A DNA stretch of 64,000 nt from Neopestalotiopsis rosae (taxonomy: Eukaryota > Ascomycota > Sordariomycetes > Amphisphaeriales > Sporocadaceae). This document shows, piece by piece, positions 1-12,004 of this stretch (position 1 is its first letter; each line of letters opens with the position of its first letter). The DNA is taken from assembly GCA_023078685.1 (NCBI GenBank), contig JALGAS010000009.1, positions 62,001 through 126,000 on the forward strand, written 5' to 3'. The position numbers and the translations under genes are program-made. The notes under the pieces were generated by a model, which had not been told where the DNA came from, made no database searches, and was given only the letters and a program-made list of their open reading frames with translations.

Positions 1-2042
1 CCCTGGGCGCATCTAGATTGACCAGCAAGCTAGGCTGTTGGTTTGCCTAGATCAGCAAAGTGGGTGTTTTTTTAACAGCCGACTCATTGTCTATTCCCCG
101 TTTCAGGCGGATCGTCGCTTAGCGTTTGGTCAAACTTTGGTTACTCATGGTATGTATTATGAGAACTAGTAATTCTATCCCACTTTGTATTGGAACAGAC
201 CTCAAAGAACTGATGACAGAAAGAGACGAACAATTCGTCTCTGCCAGCTATGGTTCGCTGAAGCAAATCTGCTTGCCCTCTGAGTCCAAGAATGGATCTT
301 CCCATATTTCTCCAACAAACACCAATCCCATCTCCATTCTCGCAAGATCGTCACAACATGCAGAGTCAACCTCGAGCTTGCTGTTCACCATCGCCAGTTG
401 CGTCGTTCGTATGCTCGATATCAAGCACTTCACTGATCTTGAACCGCGGGGTTGTTGCCATATATCTCCTTATTATTCTCATTCCTGTCCCTCCACAAGA
501 TCGTTTTCCATGAGCCCATGCAGTCTCGAGTCTATCTGTATATCTTCCATTTTTACAAACAACGAGAACTTCAGTCCAAAAGCTTCTTGAATCCAAACCA
601 GCTCAGGAACTGCTCGAGGTCAATACAACGCACACTCTGCCTGCGCTGCTACGTGGTCGGGATACACGAACTAGAGCCCGAACAGGCCTCAAGGTGACGT
701 GCAGTAAAGCGGTCAAGCAAGTGATCTTGAATGTACCGAGCCCTACTGTGGTCCTCGTCCTCCATACCTATCAGACCTGCCTACCATGCTACATACATAG
801 TACTCAGCTGGCCTGCTCTGTACTGCTGTTATGCCCTTTTCTGACGAACCAGCGAGGTTAGAAAAAGGAACTCGTCATGGGGAGACCCCCAAAGCTATGG
901 GTACCAACGAACCAACTCAAAGCCCTAGTCATTTCTACATGGGTCTTCAGACGTTAGACAAGGGGTCCCCTGGAGTATCCTGTACCCCGTTCACCGTCCC
1001 AAGCCCATCTCAATGGCTTGCTTCTACGGCGTCTTCGACTGCTTCTCTGGAGCCGCCCCATATGTTCTTCATTACCATAAAAAGCTAGTTGGTGAGTGCA
1101 AGGTCTGATAAGGGAGATCCTTACCAGCCCTCCAGGAAGACTCTGTGACCACTGGTCAGTTCGGTATCCCAAAAACTAATAAGCCATACAACCCCCCCGG
1201 GAATCAACTTTCTCCAAAACAGGCTGTGATCACTTATACTGTTACGACAAATACCTCATCAACATAACCGGCCATTTCACCGAATAACGGTTTACTTTCT
1301 TATTCCGTTCTTGTTTTCCTCTTGATCGTCGCCTCTCAGCAACATCTTCACACAAAGACTTTGACTACCGAGTATAATAGACTGTCACTTTGCAGCTCAA
1401 ACTTTGGTCTACGGTGACACCATTGAGACGAGGTTAGTCACAAGGACTATTTTTCTCTCTCTTTTTCTCTTCATAGATAGATGAGTTGTACTTGGTAATT
1501 ACAAGCCGGGGTACATCTCGTAATCCTCTCCTGTTGGACAAGCCAGCGTCCGGGGGCCCTCCTTACACGCGTGCCAGCGATTCACGCCCATCCAGTACGC
1601 AAGGCTTGTCTTAAAGATTATGACTGGCCCACCACTCTGCACCTTACCTAGGATTTGCATTGCTGGCTTAGTCCCTGCTCGTACCTTGGGCGTCTCTGCT
1701 TCTTTTTGTACTTTGTAACGCTTCAGCCCGAGTTGCCGCTAAATCCTCCAAGCACCGGCAGACTGTTTCTGGCGTGGTGCCCGCTTCTCTTCCGTCTTCG
1801 AACAATATCTAGTTGGGCATCGCTACCTTGGTAGTCACCCATATGTTTATGGTAGATCCTCGTCACACCACAACATTCTTGGAACTGTTCTAGCAAAAGA
1901 AAGTCTTCCATTCGGCGACGGAGGACGACCACTCAACTTACACACTTCGATCCCATCGACACTATTGGTCTCAACACACCTTGTCAAGGCGGCTCGTTTT
2001 TCTTGGTTCAGTCATCACTTTCCCTCCATCCACCGCCCTTAA
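1..2042. other. Left-edge non-coding region and probable bZIP leader
   Basis: No convincing gene. Short open frames overlap on both strands near 120-720. The minus-strand frames at 248-433 and 366-596 look faintly protein-like but are broken by stops and lie in different frames, so at best they are a decayed gene. From about 1440 onward the sequence is CT-rich, like a fungal leader. It carries several short upstream ATG frames (near 1482, 1619, 1843) before the bZIP frame opens at 2043. Confidence 0.4.
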
Positions 2043-2327
2043 AAACCCATCATTCAACGGTTTCCGCCAGGTTACGGAAACTCTTTCGCCGTGGCTGTCT
2101 CCGAGGGTCAACGTTATTCTTCACAGCCGCTTGGCCGTCCGATCCATCTAGCCGGGACAGATCGAACAACGACTGATCACGGCTCGGAAACGGGTTGGGC
2201 TAGGCCAGACCAAAGAAGTCTTGTCACCAGCTCTCCAGATACAGCTCATCCTGCCAAACGACAACGAGACGAGGGTCGTCAATGTTCGGGTCTTCAAGAC
2301 CACCTCCCAGTTGAGGCACAGGTCTCG

Positions 2328-3989
2328 ATGTCGCAGAAGAGACCTGCGCCTCACTCAACTTCACCACCTCTATGGAGGTCGCCAAGATCGAGTTGGCCCA
2401 ACTCTCCAGCAACGCACAGATCGAGCCTGCGAGGAGGCGGTGACCCTTCTTCGGAAGACGGCTCTCAGGAAAGCAGTAGCGTGCGCTCCTATGGGGAATG
2501 GCCCCCGTCAATGCAAAGAAGTCTAGGTGTTCACAGCATTTTGAACCCTCCCAGTTCTCAGCCTGGTTCCATGGCTACTGCAGCTCCTTCTGCGGGTAGT
2601 TCTCTGCTGGGAGGTCCAGGCAGGATGTCCCATACAACTACGCACTATGGAACGAGCCCAGCACAACGACCTCTGCTCTTTCAAGGCCACAGCGGGCCCA
2701 TCCAACAGGACATCTCGCGTCCAAGCAGTGAAGCTCTAGCAGCGACAGGAGCGAGACCCGTGATGGGTTCGCCAAATAGTGTTCAGCCTCTGTCTGCGCT
2801 GGGCGGGTCACGCCGTTACTTAACACCAAGATCTCCAAGAGTCAGCAATATGAGTCAAGGGCCACCGCCAGGGCCTGCCAATGTACAGCCGCAACTATAT
2901 CCCCTGTCTTCATTGACAGGTCAGAGCAGGTCTGGAAGGGATGGTGTCTCTGGATCACCTCCAGATCATGCTGTTCAACCATTCCAGCGTTCAACTGTAA
3001 CCACCGTGTCTGAGAACCAAATGGCAAGCAACATTTCGAGGTCGAATACGCCGTCGCACCAACAGATGATGGGCCAAGCACATCCTTCTATGCAAGATCC
3101 ATCACGTTCGTCAGACCTTATGGATCGTTCACATCGACCACACGGCTTGCCTCCGTCGCCATACGCTGCAAGCGTTCCACCGACTGGCCGTGGTTTTCCG
3201 ACTTTGGCTCCACCAGATTCGCGCTGGTCACCATTGAGCGCAGGGCAGCAAGGTGTTAGGGGCAGTAGCATGCCAGAAGAACAGTCAACGTTGGTATTTG
3301 CAACTCCCGGCGGCGAGCCAGTCACTTTCACGATCGACAAAACCAACGGTTCCAGACAAGCTGACGAGAAGAGGCAAAGGAACGCGGGAGCATCGGCAAG
3401 ATTTAGACAACGCAAGAAAGACAAGGACATGCAGAAAGAAGCCGCTATAGAAAAGTTGCAGGCTCAGAATAGAGAACTCGAGCGACAGATACAAGAGCTG
3501 AAGTTGGACCGAGAACGATATCGAGCGGACCGTGACCGACTACGCGACGTCGTTTATCGAACGCCCAGCATCTCGGAATATGCGTACCAAGGGCCGCCAA
3601 GTCCAACAGCAAGACCTACTGAGACCTTTGCGGGCCGACCGGTGCATGAAAGCGGACCTTCGCATCAGCAGCCTCTTGTGAGCACAACATATGGAGAAAT
3701 GGACGCTTCAACCGGCGAAAGAGCTCCCAGACGACGCCGCACAGATTCGCGCACAGAATACGACTCGACGCCATATTCAAACCCATTGCCACCGCCGAGC
3801 TATAGCTTACCAAATTCGCAGCCGGGTACACCTTTGGCTGGCAGTCGACTGGAGAGACTCCCTCCATTGCGTTTAGACCGAGGCCCTGGTATTCCAACCA
3901 CATCTGCGCCCACTTCAAACCCAGCTGTCCAAGGATACTCGCCCATCAAACGCGAGCACTATGAGTCAGGTTGGGCCGCCAGACCTTAG
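2328..3989 (+). CDS. bZIP transcription factor (start uncertain)
   Basis: Basic leucine zipper DNA-binding protein. The basic region RNAGASARFRQRKKDK lies near residues 349-364 counted from the ATG at 2328. It is followed by a heptad-type coiled coil rich in Leu, Glu and Arg (LQAQNRELERQIQELK). The rest is Ser/Pro/Gln-rich and predicted disordered, as usual for fungal regulators; the stretch LGVHSILNP also occurs in other fungal regulators. The frame is open from 2043 with no ATG until 2328, and the part before 2328 still looks coding (for example PAKRQRDEG). The true start therefore probably lies in an upstream exon, with a possible acceptor at 2068-2070. From 2328 the protein is 553 aa. The basic region is not GCN4-like; I cannot assign a named orthologue. 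Confidence 0.85.
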   Translation: MSQKRPAPHSTSPPLWRSPRSSWPNSPATHRSSLRGGGDPSSEDGSQESSSVRSYGEWPPSMQRSLGVHSILNPPSSQPGSMATAAPSAGSSLLGGPGRMSHTTTHYGTSPAQRPLLFQGHSGPIQQDISRPSSEALAATGARPVMGSPNSVQPLSALGGSRRYLTPRSPRVSNMSQGPPPGPANVQPQLYPLSSLTGQSRSGRDGVSGSPPDHAVQPFQRSTVTTVSENQMASNISRSNTPSHQQMMGQAHPSMQDPSRSSDLMDRSHRPHGLPPSPYAASVPPTGRGFPTLAPPDSRWSPLSAGQQGVRGSSMPEEQSTLVFATPGGEPVTFTIDKTNGSRQADEKRQRNAGASARFRQRKKDKDMQKEAAIEKLQAQNRELERQIQELKLDRERYRADRDRLRDVVYRTPSISEYAYQGPPSPTARPTETFAGRPVHESGPSHQQPLVSTTYGEMDASTGERAPRRRRTDSRTEYDSTPYSNPLPPPSYSLPNSQPGTPLAGSRLERLPPLRLDRGPGIPTTSAPTSNPAVQGYSPIKREHYESGWAARP

Positions 3990-6540
3990 GGGCCGTTCCT
4001 TGATCGGGAGTAGCCCAAAACGACTACATTCGAATAGAGGCTGGTCCGTTTTGCCAATCACATCCTCTTCGTTGTACCAACGTCACAATTCCATTATAGA
4101 TCTAATATAATCGACCAATACACTTCGCGCTTGGCCGGAACCGAGACAACGAGGTGTTCCAATTCGAAGTTTTGGCATTGTTCGTCTAGAGAGATCTGCA
4201 TCAGTCGGGCAACCGATGACGATCAAAGGTGTTATAAGGGGTGTTTTTATAATGCATTTTTGCTCTCATGTTCTAGGCAAAGTTTAGGAGGTTGTAATTG
4301 TTCTCTAATGATGCCGTTGCCGCGAGCATTGGGTTTCAGTGCACATGCCAGATGAGTCAGTATCATTTGCCTCGTCAAGCATATTGCTCGTCAGAGACGT
4401 TCAGGTCCCGTTTGAGATTGGTATGGTGTTTTGGCGTTTCGATGGATTGTGTACTTTGGGGCATGTTCTGAAGGCCTCAAGATGCCGGGAATAGGGGTTG
4501 TGACTTGAGAAAGCACAGCCGCTTGAATCGTGGCAATTTTCTTTCCGAATCTACTCATTCTGGCAAATGACTATAACATCATTTGCCGGAACTGTATCAA
4601 ATCATGGAGTAAGGTGGTCTTGGGGCCCAAGTTAGGACACAATGGCGTTCAAGTTATTTCTTTCCCCCGCAGCATTACAGATTGCATACGACAGCACTGC
4701 GGTGTCGATTTCACGGCGTGGATGTGCGAAGGTGTATAATGTTTCCTCATATCTAGTCTATATATCCTTTCGTAGTTGGTCTCGGCATTGATTAGGTTTC
4801 TTGAGATTGATTTATGGAATGTAATGGCTGGTGTCAAGCCTGAATCAGCTAGAAAATTGAACCCCCGTCTTCATCCATCTCGGCGAAACAAATGCGTCAA
4901 CTGCGATCTGGTGGAAGTCGAACCTCACGTATCCAGCGGGAAGAATGCAACCTTGACTAGTATAACGGCTGATCACCATTCATCTGAACCTACATGATCT
5001 TCTTGGTGCAGATATGCATAGTCCAGGATGCCCTTGCACAAGCGAGCCCGGGCGAGGTTGCCGATTTTGGGGCACGCTCCCGTGTGTCGTCTCATGGCCT
5101 CCGAGCTGCAGTGCATAGCTAGTGCCGAGCAACTCTATCCGAACTCCATCTCTTCGTATGATTGTTCTTGTTGGTTGTATTTCTCTTTCCCTTTTATGTA
5201 TCTCGCTATTGCATTGAAAAAAGTGCAACTTCTTTCTCATGCTGGATTCTATAACGCACGGGTCTTTGAATATTCGTTGCAAAGGACCATGCTTGATCCT
5301 GGAATCTGCAGTCTTTTTCCGTTATCAAAAGTGGGCGACATTGGAAAAGCAAAGGCACGACTCGAGTCAAGTTCTAGATTTGTGTCGATTGCCAGTAAAA
5401 TGATGCATGCATGACTCGGTGAGTAGCTTCACGCGTGCCTTGCACTGCTTCTGTTCAGCTCAACGTGATTACGGACCATATCAGAATAAATATGATTTGA
5501 TCGTTTGTTCGGCCGGTTTCTTTGATGCTTACATAACCCGTTGCATTTGTTCCTGCCACTATACTCTACCAACGGTCATTGGCTGTGTAAAAAGATATGC
5601 ATGTGTAAGCTATTATTTCACTTCATATCAAATGCTATTGGCCTCTTGAGATCGTCATGCACAGAGCCCCTCGAAATCCTTTTCAATGTTTGTCCATATG
5701 ATATGCTGATCCCAAGCACTCACGCATTCTTACAATTGCGTTGAAGCCCCGTCTGTTTTTTATATAAGTACCAATCGCATTGAAAGGAAACAAGCTGTTT
5801 ACAAGTTGTATTTTCATCGTGATGGGTCAGAGTGTGTACATAGTAGTGTGTTCTGTCGAGTACTGTACTGTAGATATGGATTTGCCGTATAATTACAGGG
5901 ATATGAGCTGTTCTTTTTCAATACTGTACTATGTAATACTAGTCAACATAGCACAAGCTAGGTACCCCAGATTCCCATCACGGGATGACGGAACCCACTG
6001 GTGAGTTTTGCACGGTCCTTGGGGTTGTCCGCATGCGGCCTAATTCCGTAGCGCAAGCAGCTAGCTCGGCGCGTCTAAACACCCCACATGGTTCAGCTGC
6101 AAAGAAAGAAAATTGGAAAGCTCCAGTTACTTACCTTTTAGGGTGTTGGAGCGATCTGGCCTCGCCGGCCTTGCTGGCTACAGGGCTCCAGAACTGATGA
6201 ATTGCCCACGCTCCAAAGCCCCAGAACCCTACCTACCTGCTACCTACAACTCGATCAGCGTCATCACTCACTTTTTGACAGTGCAGGTGTCTGCTAAAAA
6301 GCTAAAAAGAAAGGAGTAACCCCCCGCCGGTCCAAGCTTCAAGAAGTTGGAAGTTTGTGGCTCGGACAATTTGTTGAATGGTGATTTGATTCGATTGTAA
6401 CGAGACGCTGTGCTGCACCCTATCGCCGATAGTACCACCGTGCCGTACATCCAATCCAATCCTTTCCGTCCATTCTACCATTCCCCTTCCTCTCCCTGCC
6501 TTCGAGCGCATACATAGAAGAGTGAACAGCAGATGCGACC
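3990..6540. other. Intergenic region, 2.5 kb
   Basis: Lies between the bZIP stop and the SEC12 start. Only short overlapping frames without recognisable domains are present; no RNA gene or repeat was recognised. The start probably holds the bZIP 3' UTR and the last few hundred bases the SEC12 promoter, which contains a short ACCTACCTGCTACCTAC run near 6230. Confidence 0.4.
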
Positions 6541-8469
6541 ATGGTAACGACACTGCCAAGCGCAAAGATCACCCTCTCGTGTCCGCTGTGGGCCTGCGAC
6601 TTTGATCCGCATGATGCGAACCAGCTGGTTGTAGGCGGCGGAGGAGGCGCGGGAAGACACGGCGTCGGCAACAAAATCGTACGTGTTATTATTTTGGCTT
6701 TGCCTTCTCCCTTCATGTTTATCGAGGGACGGACGGACGGACTTGCTCGTCTCTTTTGCCCCATTGGCAACCCCGAACTGACCGAGACTTTGTCTCTCTC
6801 GTATCTCTAGGCTCTGCTTAAACTCGCGACCAATTCCGAGATTGAAAATGCTGGCGAGCTCGAGCTGAGCGGCCAAGAGGACAACGTCGCAACCCTAGCC
6901 TTTGCTGCACGCAAGGACAACAAGACTGCCAACGTGTTCGCCGGCGTCAACGGATCCCCAGAAAACTGCAAGAAAGGGGAAAGTCAACACTTTCGCATCT
7001 TCAGCCTAACTCGAGCTGCAGCTACTACCAAGAGTAGCGGTGTGAAATTTTCCGAGGCCACCCGCGAGACCCTTTTTGCATCCACCGATGCGGATACCTT
7101 CCAGCGCCGTCTCGTCCTCTCCCAACCCTTCCTCCAACAGAATGCCTCCGCCCAACTCGGTGCCATCTCGACCGGCTTCGCCAGCAAGCATCAGATCGCC
7201 CTCTTCGATGTCCCTGCCTCTGGTCCCGCCAGGTGGAAACCGAGGGGCCGCCTCGAGCTCTCCAAAGAAGCAATGGATCTCGACGTGATACAGACGGGGC
7301 CCGACACTTATCAGCTCGCCTACTGCGATGACCACGACATCTTTACCGTCGACGTATCAAAGACGGAGGTTTCCGAGCCCAGGTGCATCTACACCTTGGA
7401 GGTTGAGGACGGACCCCGTCCCGCCTACAAGTCTATTCGCTACCTCTCCTCGGGCTTTGTCTTTGCCGTTGCCAATCGCGCAGGTGGCAAGGGGGTCCTC
7501 CTTCACGGATACCGCCTACCCCAGACCGAGGAGGGGCCGGCACGTCTGTCCGTCGTCAAGCAGCTGCCCAAATCTATTGGCCGATCAACCGGCCTGGCCA
7601 TCCGGAACCTAACCCCACCAACCTCCGCTGCCGAGAGGCAGGGCGAGTCACAGTATGTCGTTGCCGTCTCTGGCCAGGACAGCTCTATATCTCTCTACAC
7701 GATGGATCACACTGCCAGTTTCGGCGCCGGTACCGAAACACTGAACAACCTGGCACCGTTCCACACCATCAAGTCGGCGCATCCCGCGGCCATTACTAGT
7801 CTATCGTTTTCGACTTTTATTCCGCCAAAGGGCGATGCTACAGATGTGTCTCTCAAGCTTGCTAGTGTATCCTTGGGCCAAACCACAATTGTACACAGCA
7901 TTCCACTGAAGAAGGCTGCCCAGAAGGGTGCGACCTCCAAGTCGCCCCGCTACGTTGTCGCCATCAAGTCGAGGGGTGAATCCCATTTTGGATTAATGGC
8001 TACTCTGACAGTAATGGTTCTACTTATGGCCTTGATAGGACAGGTGTTTATGGAAGCTCTCCACCTCCAGGATGAAGTTTTGGGCACAAATAAGTACCTA
8101 CCCGCTTCGTGGACTCAACCTATTCGTGTAGTCCCGAGAAAGGGCCCGGTTGTTGGCGCCAAGACCTTTGGAGATCTCTTGAAAACCGTTAATCCTGGTG
8201 AGAACGAGAAGATCCTGATTCGGCATGACGACTTGGGGGAGCTCGGTCCCGAGGGATTTCCAGTCCTACAGGCCCATGTCCATGACGAGGAGACACATGG
8301 TCCTGCCAAGTCATGGGATGAGATGGAAACCCGCGAGCAATTTCTGTGGAGGCAGCGTCTCAAGAAGACTGGTCATTGGGCTGAGGACATGGGAGAAGCA
8401 GTCTTCAAGGGTGTACTATTTGGCGAAATCGGCGGTGCAATTGGTGCCATTGTCGGCGAGGCTCTATAA
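6541..8469 (+). CDS. SEC12: SEC12-type guanine nucleotide exchange factor for SAR1
   Basis: WD40 beta-propeller membrane protein of the ER that loads GTP on SAR1 and starts COPII coat assembly. Exons 6541-6678 and 6811-8469; the 132-nt intron starts GTACGT and ends CTCTAG, giving 598 aa. Exon 1 holds the family-diagnostic glycine loop GGGGGAGRHGVGNKI (residues about 32-46), which in the yeast protein forms the potassium-binding K loop touching SAR1. A propeller follows. One transmembrane helix lies near residues 438-460 (FGLMATLTVMVLLMALIGQVF), then a lumenal tail of about 140 residues. This order and length fit fungal SEC12. The initiator ATG sits in a good context (gaccATGG). Confidence 0.93.
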
Positions 8470-9204
8470 AAAAGACTCTCATCATAAGAAATGGTTATAA
8501 AAAGCATTAGACGCGAGCTGGCGAGACTCGCCAAGAAGCCGACGGATGAGCGGTACTACGGGGCATATGATGGAACATGTCATGAAAAAATTGTACGCAT
8601 AGATGTTGCTAATGAATTGTCTATATATCCATCTACTTCTTCGCAATTCGATCTGTTGGAATGAATGAATACGTGAGATCGTGCACTTGGGGCTACAGAG
8701 CCATTCGATGACACAATTACGAGGATCCGACACAGCTTTGTCACCAGGGCATGACAACTACCATTCTCAAACTACATTGAGAACATTGGATCGATTTGGA
8801 ATCAATTCCCTTGTAAGTCAATATCGCCCATGTATGGTTTTCGGGACAGGCCCAACTCGCCATCCGAATTGTATAATGCAGGCCTCTGGTTTGTCAGCCG
8901 GACTTTTGGCGATTTCCGACTTACATAATTGACTATAGAGCAACAGTTCCCCACTTTCAGACCTGCATATGACATCTACTAGAGGCGAGGCGAGGATCCC
9001 GTTTCGTATATTATAGCAATTGCTGGCCATCAAAGGGGATACACATTCAAACAGTACCTTTCCAACAAGCACTAAAACTTGAGAGTCTTCAAGCAGATTC
9101 TGGAGGAGGAAGCAAAGCAGACCGCACGACTACAAAGCACACACTCTAGAGACAGGCTCAAAACTATTTCATTCCTTCTTTCAAAGGAAATCCCAACCAG
9201 AAAT
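8470..9204. other. Intergenic region
   Basis: Nothing recognised beyond the probable SEC12 3' UTR and the leader of the following gene. Frames here are short and on both strands. Confidence 0.4.
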
Positions 9205-10123
9205 ATGGCATCAGCCAAGGAGACGGTCCTCGTCGTGGGCGCCACGGGCAACATTGGCACGTCGGCCGTGATCGGGGCGCTGCGGTCCGGCCGCGACGTG
9301 CTGGCCGTGGTGCGCAACGCGGCGTCGGCCGAGAAGCTCTTTGGCAACGTCGGCACGCGCGAGGGCATCACCACGGTCGAGGCCGACGTCATGTCCGATG
9401 GTGGCGTGCAAGGCGTTGTTGATCGCGTTCGACGGGGCGAATTGCCCGCGTTTCAGCACGTGTACTCTACGGGTGAGTTTGCAGAATAAAACGGTTTCTT
9501 CCTACTCTCCTATCATTGGATAGAATGCCTGGAATGTGTACTGAGCAGGGGGGTGAAATCTGTAGCGGGTGGTTCATACTCGGACACACCCCTTTCCGAA
9601 CTCAGCACCGCCGAGCTACGTCAGGGCATGACGCAGAACTTTGAGTCGAATTTCTGTAAGTTGTCTCCAAGCCCGTAAGCAAAGTACACAGTTCTAACCT
9701 GGAAACCCTCTTCTTCTCTCCCATCTCACAGTCGCCTACCGTGCCACATTTCCCTACTTGAAATCCCAGCCCAACCCGACGAGCTTCACCCTCTGCGTGG
9801 GCGCGCAGGGGGACCTGGGCGCGCGCGCGGGTCCCGCCATGTCCCAGGGAGCCCTCTTCTCCCTGTCGGCGGCGGCGGCGCTGGAGGCGGGGGGCACCCG
9901 CGTCCGCTTCGTGGAGCTCTACCTGGCCCTGCGCGTCGAGACGGACGCGAGCGCGGCGCAGACGGGCGCCGTGGCCGCCAGCGACTTTGCGGCGCACTAC
10001 GCCGAGATCCTGGGCGAGTCGCGGAACAAGATGGCCGAGGGTACGGGTGTGCGGGTCAAGATCACCAGTCCCGAGGGCGGGTTCACGGGGTTGCGGTTTG
10101 AGCAGAAGGAGTTCAGGTTGTAG
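9205..10123 (+). CDS. NAD(P)-binding Rossmann protein, SDR/NmrA-like
   Basis: Probable short-chain dehydrogenase/reductase-like protein. The N-terminus has the dinucleotide motif VVGATGNIG (residues 9-17) followed by a typical second strand. I read three exons: 9205-9472, 9524-9655 and 9732-10123. The second intron (9656-9731) is well supported: GTAAGT to ACAG, giving NFFAYRATFPYL. The first is ambiguous. Donor 9473 with acceptor 9523 keeps the frame, and so does donor 9462 with acceptor 9548. No YxxxK catalytic pair is clear, so activity and substrate are unknown. The coding sequence is much more GC-rich than its flanks, with GCG/CGC runs in the last exon. Confidence 0.75.
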
Positions 10124-10670
10124 AGCTGGGGGGTGAAGTGATATGAAATATGGCATGGGCGGGGATGAGGGAGGAAAGCAGGAGTTCATCGATTCTATTG
10201 AGATAATTTGTCAACTGGGATAATGTCATGCGTTAGGCAATGGGTACTTGAAATTGATACATTCATTGGCGGGCCAATAATTTTCTGAATACCTGTGAAC
10301 CCTTTGAGTTTCAATACCTGGGTTTTAAAATCTATGCCAAAGTCAGTATCAATGTTGGCATGTGCGAGCTGGACTCAAATGCTGTATTTTACAATATTCA
10401 ATTCATCATGTTGGCAGGTCACAGCTCCATATGAGAGTTGCGCTTCTGAATGCCCCTAAAGAGTTTTCATGATTCCCTTGGTGCCCCGAGATGGGCACTT
10501 GTTGTCAAAAAGAAATGCAGCCAGCTAGAAATTCAGCATCCTACATGAACATCATTTGTGCAACTCAAGTATCGCAGCAACCCTCTCTTTTTCGAGAAGT
10601 ACGATCATGGTTATTCCAGAACACTGTCCTCAAACGCTTTCCAAAACAACAGTCTTGCTAGATCAACAGT
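10124..10670. other. Convergent intergenic region
   Basis: Lies between the 3' ends of the Rossmann protein (+) and the first DUF5672 gene (-). AT-rich, with no open frame worth calling; probably both 3' UTRs. Confidence 0.4.
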
Positions 10671-12004
10671 CTACCATGGCACCAGATTTCCCGGCAGCAT
10701 GGGGTATTCAACGCCGTCAATGAGCTCAGTGTCATGTCCGGCTTCGTCAGCATCATAAGTGCCGGGCAATGCATAATCGGTCAAGTCACGCTTCCAATTC
10801 GTGTGGCAATTACCTGGCACGTATCTGGCAGCATCCATGGACAGCGTCATCTTGACTTCTGGACAGTAGTCCCAAATGTGCTTGCGATACTCGGGCGTGC
10901 CCCAGATGCCGCCGTGCAGCATGCTTCCACTGCCACCCGTATGATAGCCCATGGGTTCGTAGAAGCCCTTGCGCCAGTTGTCGATGCCCTCGACGAACTC
11001 TCCGTTCAGGGCGGCGTCAAGGGTGCTGTTGTACTTTGAATCGACATCCAAGCCATCAACGTCCGTGTCCTCGCCCTTGTGCATCTCCCCGCTAAAGGTC
11101 AGGGACGTTGTGCCGTTGGCCATCTTGGCGCCGTGGCGGTGGGCCAGTCGCTCGGCCAGCCACACATCCTCGGGCTCGGAGCCGTCGGCGCGGACCTGGT
11201 CTCGGAGAATCTCGATCATGGCGCTCACGCGACGCAGGGAGAGACCTCCGTTTCCACCGTATCGGCCGCTGGGGTTCCAGGGTGCGCCAATCCAGTCGTA
11301 TTCGAGGTAATCGTTGATATTCTGGCGACTGTTGGCACAGAGGATGCTGTCGGTCTGAAAGACGAGCAGCCACTCGGCGGGCTGGAGCACCACCTCGTAG
11401 AGCCAGAGCGTGGTCAGGAAGCGGCTAATCATCTCCTGGCCGGCCGTGCTCATGTTGGTGGGGATGTAGGTCAAGTCGAGTTTGCCATTGTTGACCTGCT
11501 CCCGGATGGCCACGGACTTGTTGATGTATTCCACGGATTCCGTCGAGCCCATGAAGCGGAACCTCCAGTCGGGCGGGACGACGGACATGAAGTGCAGCAT
11601 CAGAGGCGCCAAGATGGGGTTGGCTCGGTTCTCAATGAGCAGCGCCACCTTGCTGATGTTGTATGGCGATGGAGCGGGCTCATGATAGTCCAGCTTCAGC
11701 CGTGGCACATCCGGGGTTGCCTCTCTTATCGTTGGCATGGAAAACCAAATAGTTGTGATGCTATACCGTGTTAATGATATGCAGCTACAAGAACCGTCTG
11801 ACAATGACGCCAGGTCCTCGATATCCAAAGATCAAAGTGCAGGATTTCAACTCACAGCAAAAGGACGAAACCACCAGCAAAGCGGATTCGTTTCGGGGTT
11901 CGCGCCCAAAGAGCAAAAGTCAGGAGCTTGAGTGTCTTCCATAAATCTTGCACCGACGTCTCGTCGGCCCCATATCCAGGTGCCCTTGTCGAGGGAGTCG
12001 TCAT
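10671..12004 (-). CDS. DUF5672 family membrane-anchored protein (copy 1)
   Basis: Two exons, 12004-11856 and 11760-10671, joined over a 95-nt intron (GTGAGT to ATAG); 412 aa. The splice joins FAGGFVLLL to ITTIWF, so a single N-terminal membrane anchor (about residues 43-57) is built across the junction. That supports the model and suggests a type II, possibly Golgi, protein. The body matches the fungal DUF5672 pattern: NISKVALLIENR, VVPPDWRFRF, WLLVFQTDSILCANS, YDWIGAPW and GGNGGLSLRR. The family resembles glycosyltransferases (inference) but its activity is unproven. It is divergently paired with a paralogue starting at 14295. Confidence 0.87.

Noticed and set aside
248..720. Minus-strand frames with partly protein-like sequence near the left edge
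   Set aside because: Frames shift, stops intervene and no domain or splice path could be found; at most a decayed gene.
2221..2526. Alternative plus-strand frame inside the bZIP gene (LQIQLILPNDNET)
   Set aside because: Looks protein-like for a short stretch, but the main frame continues through and carries the bZIP.
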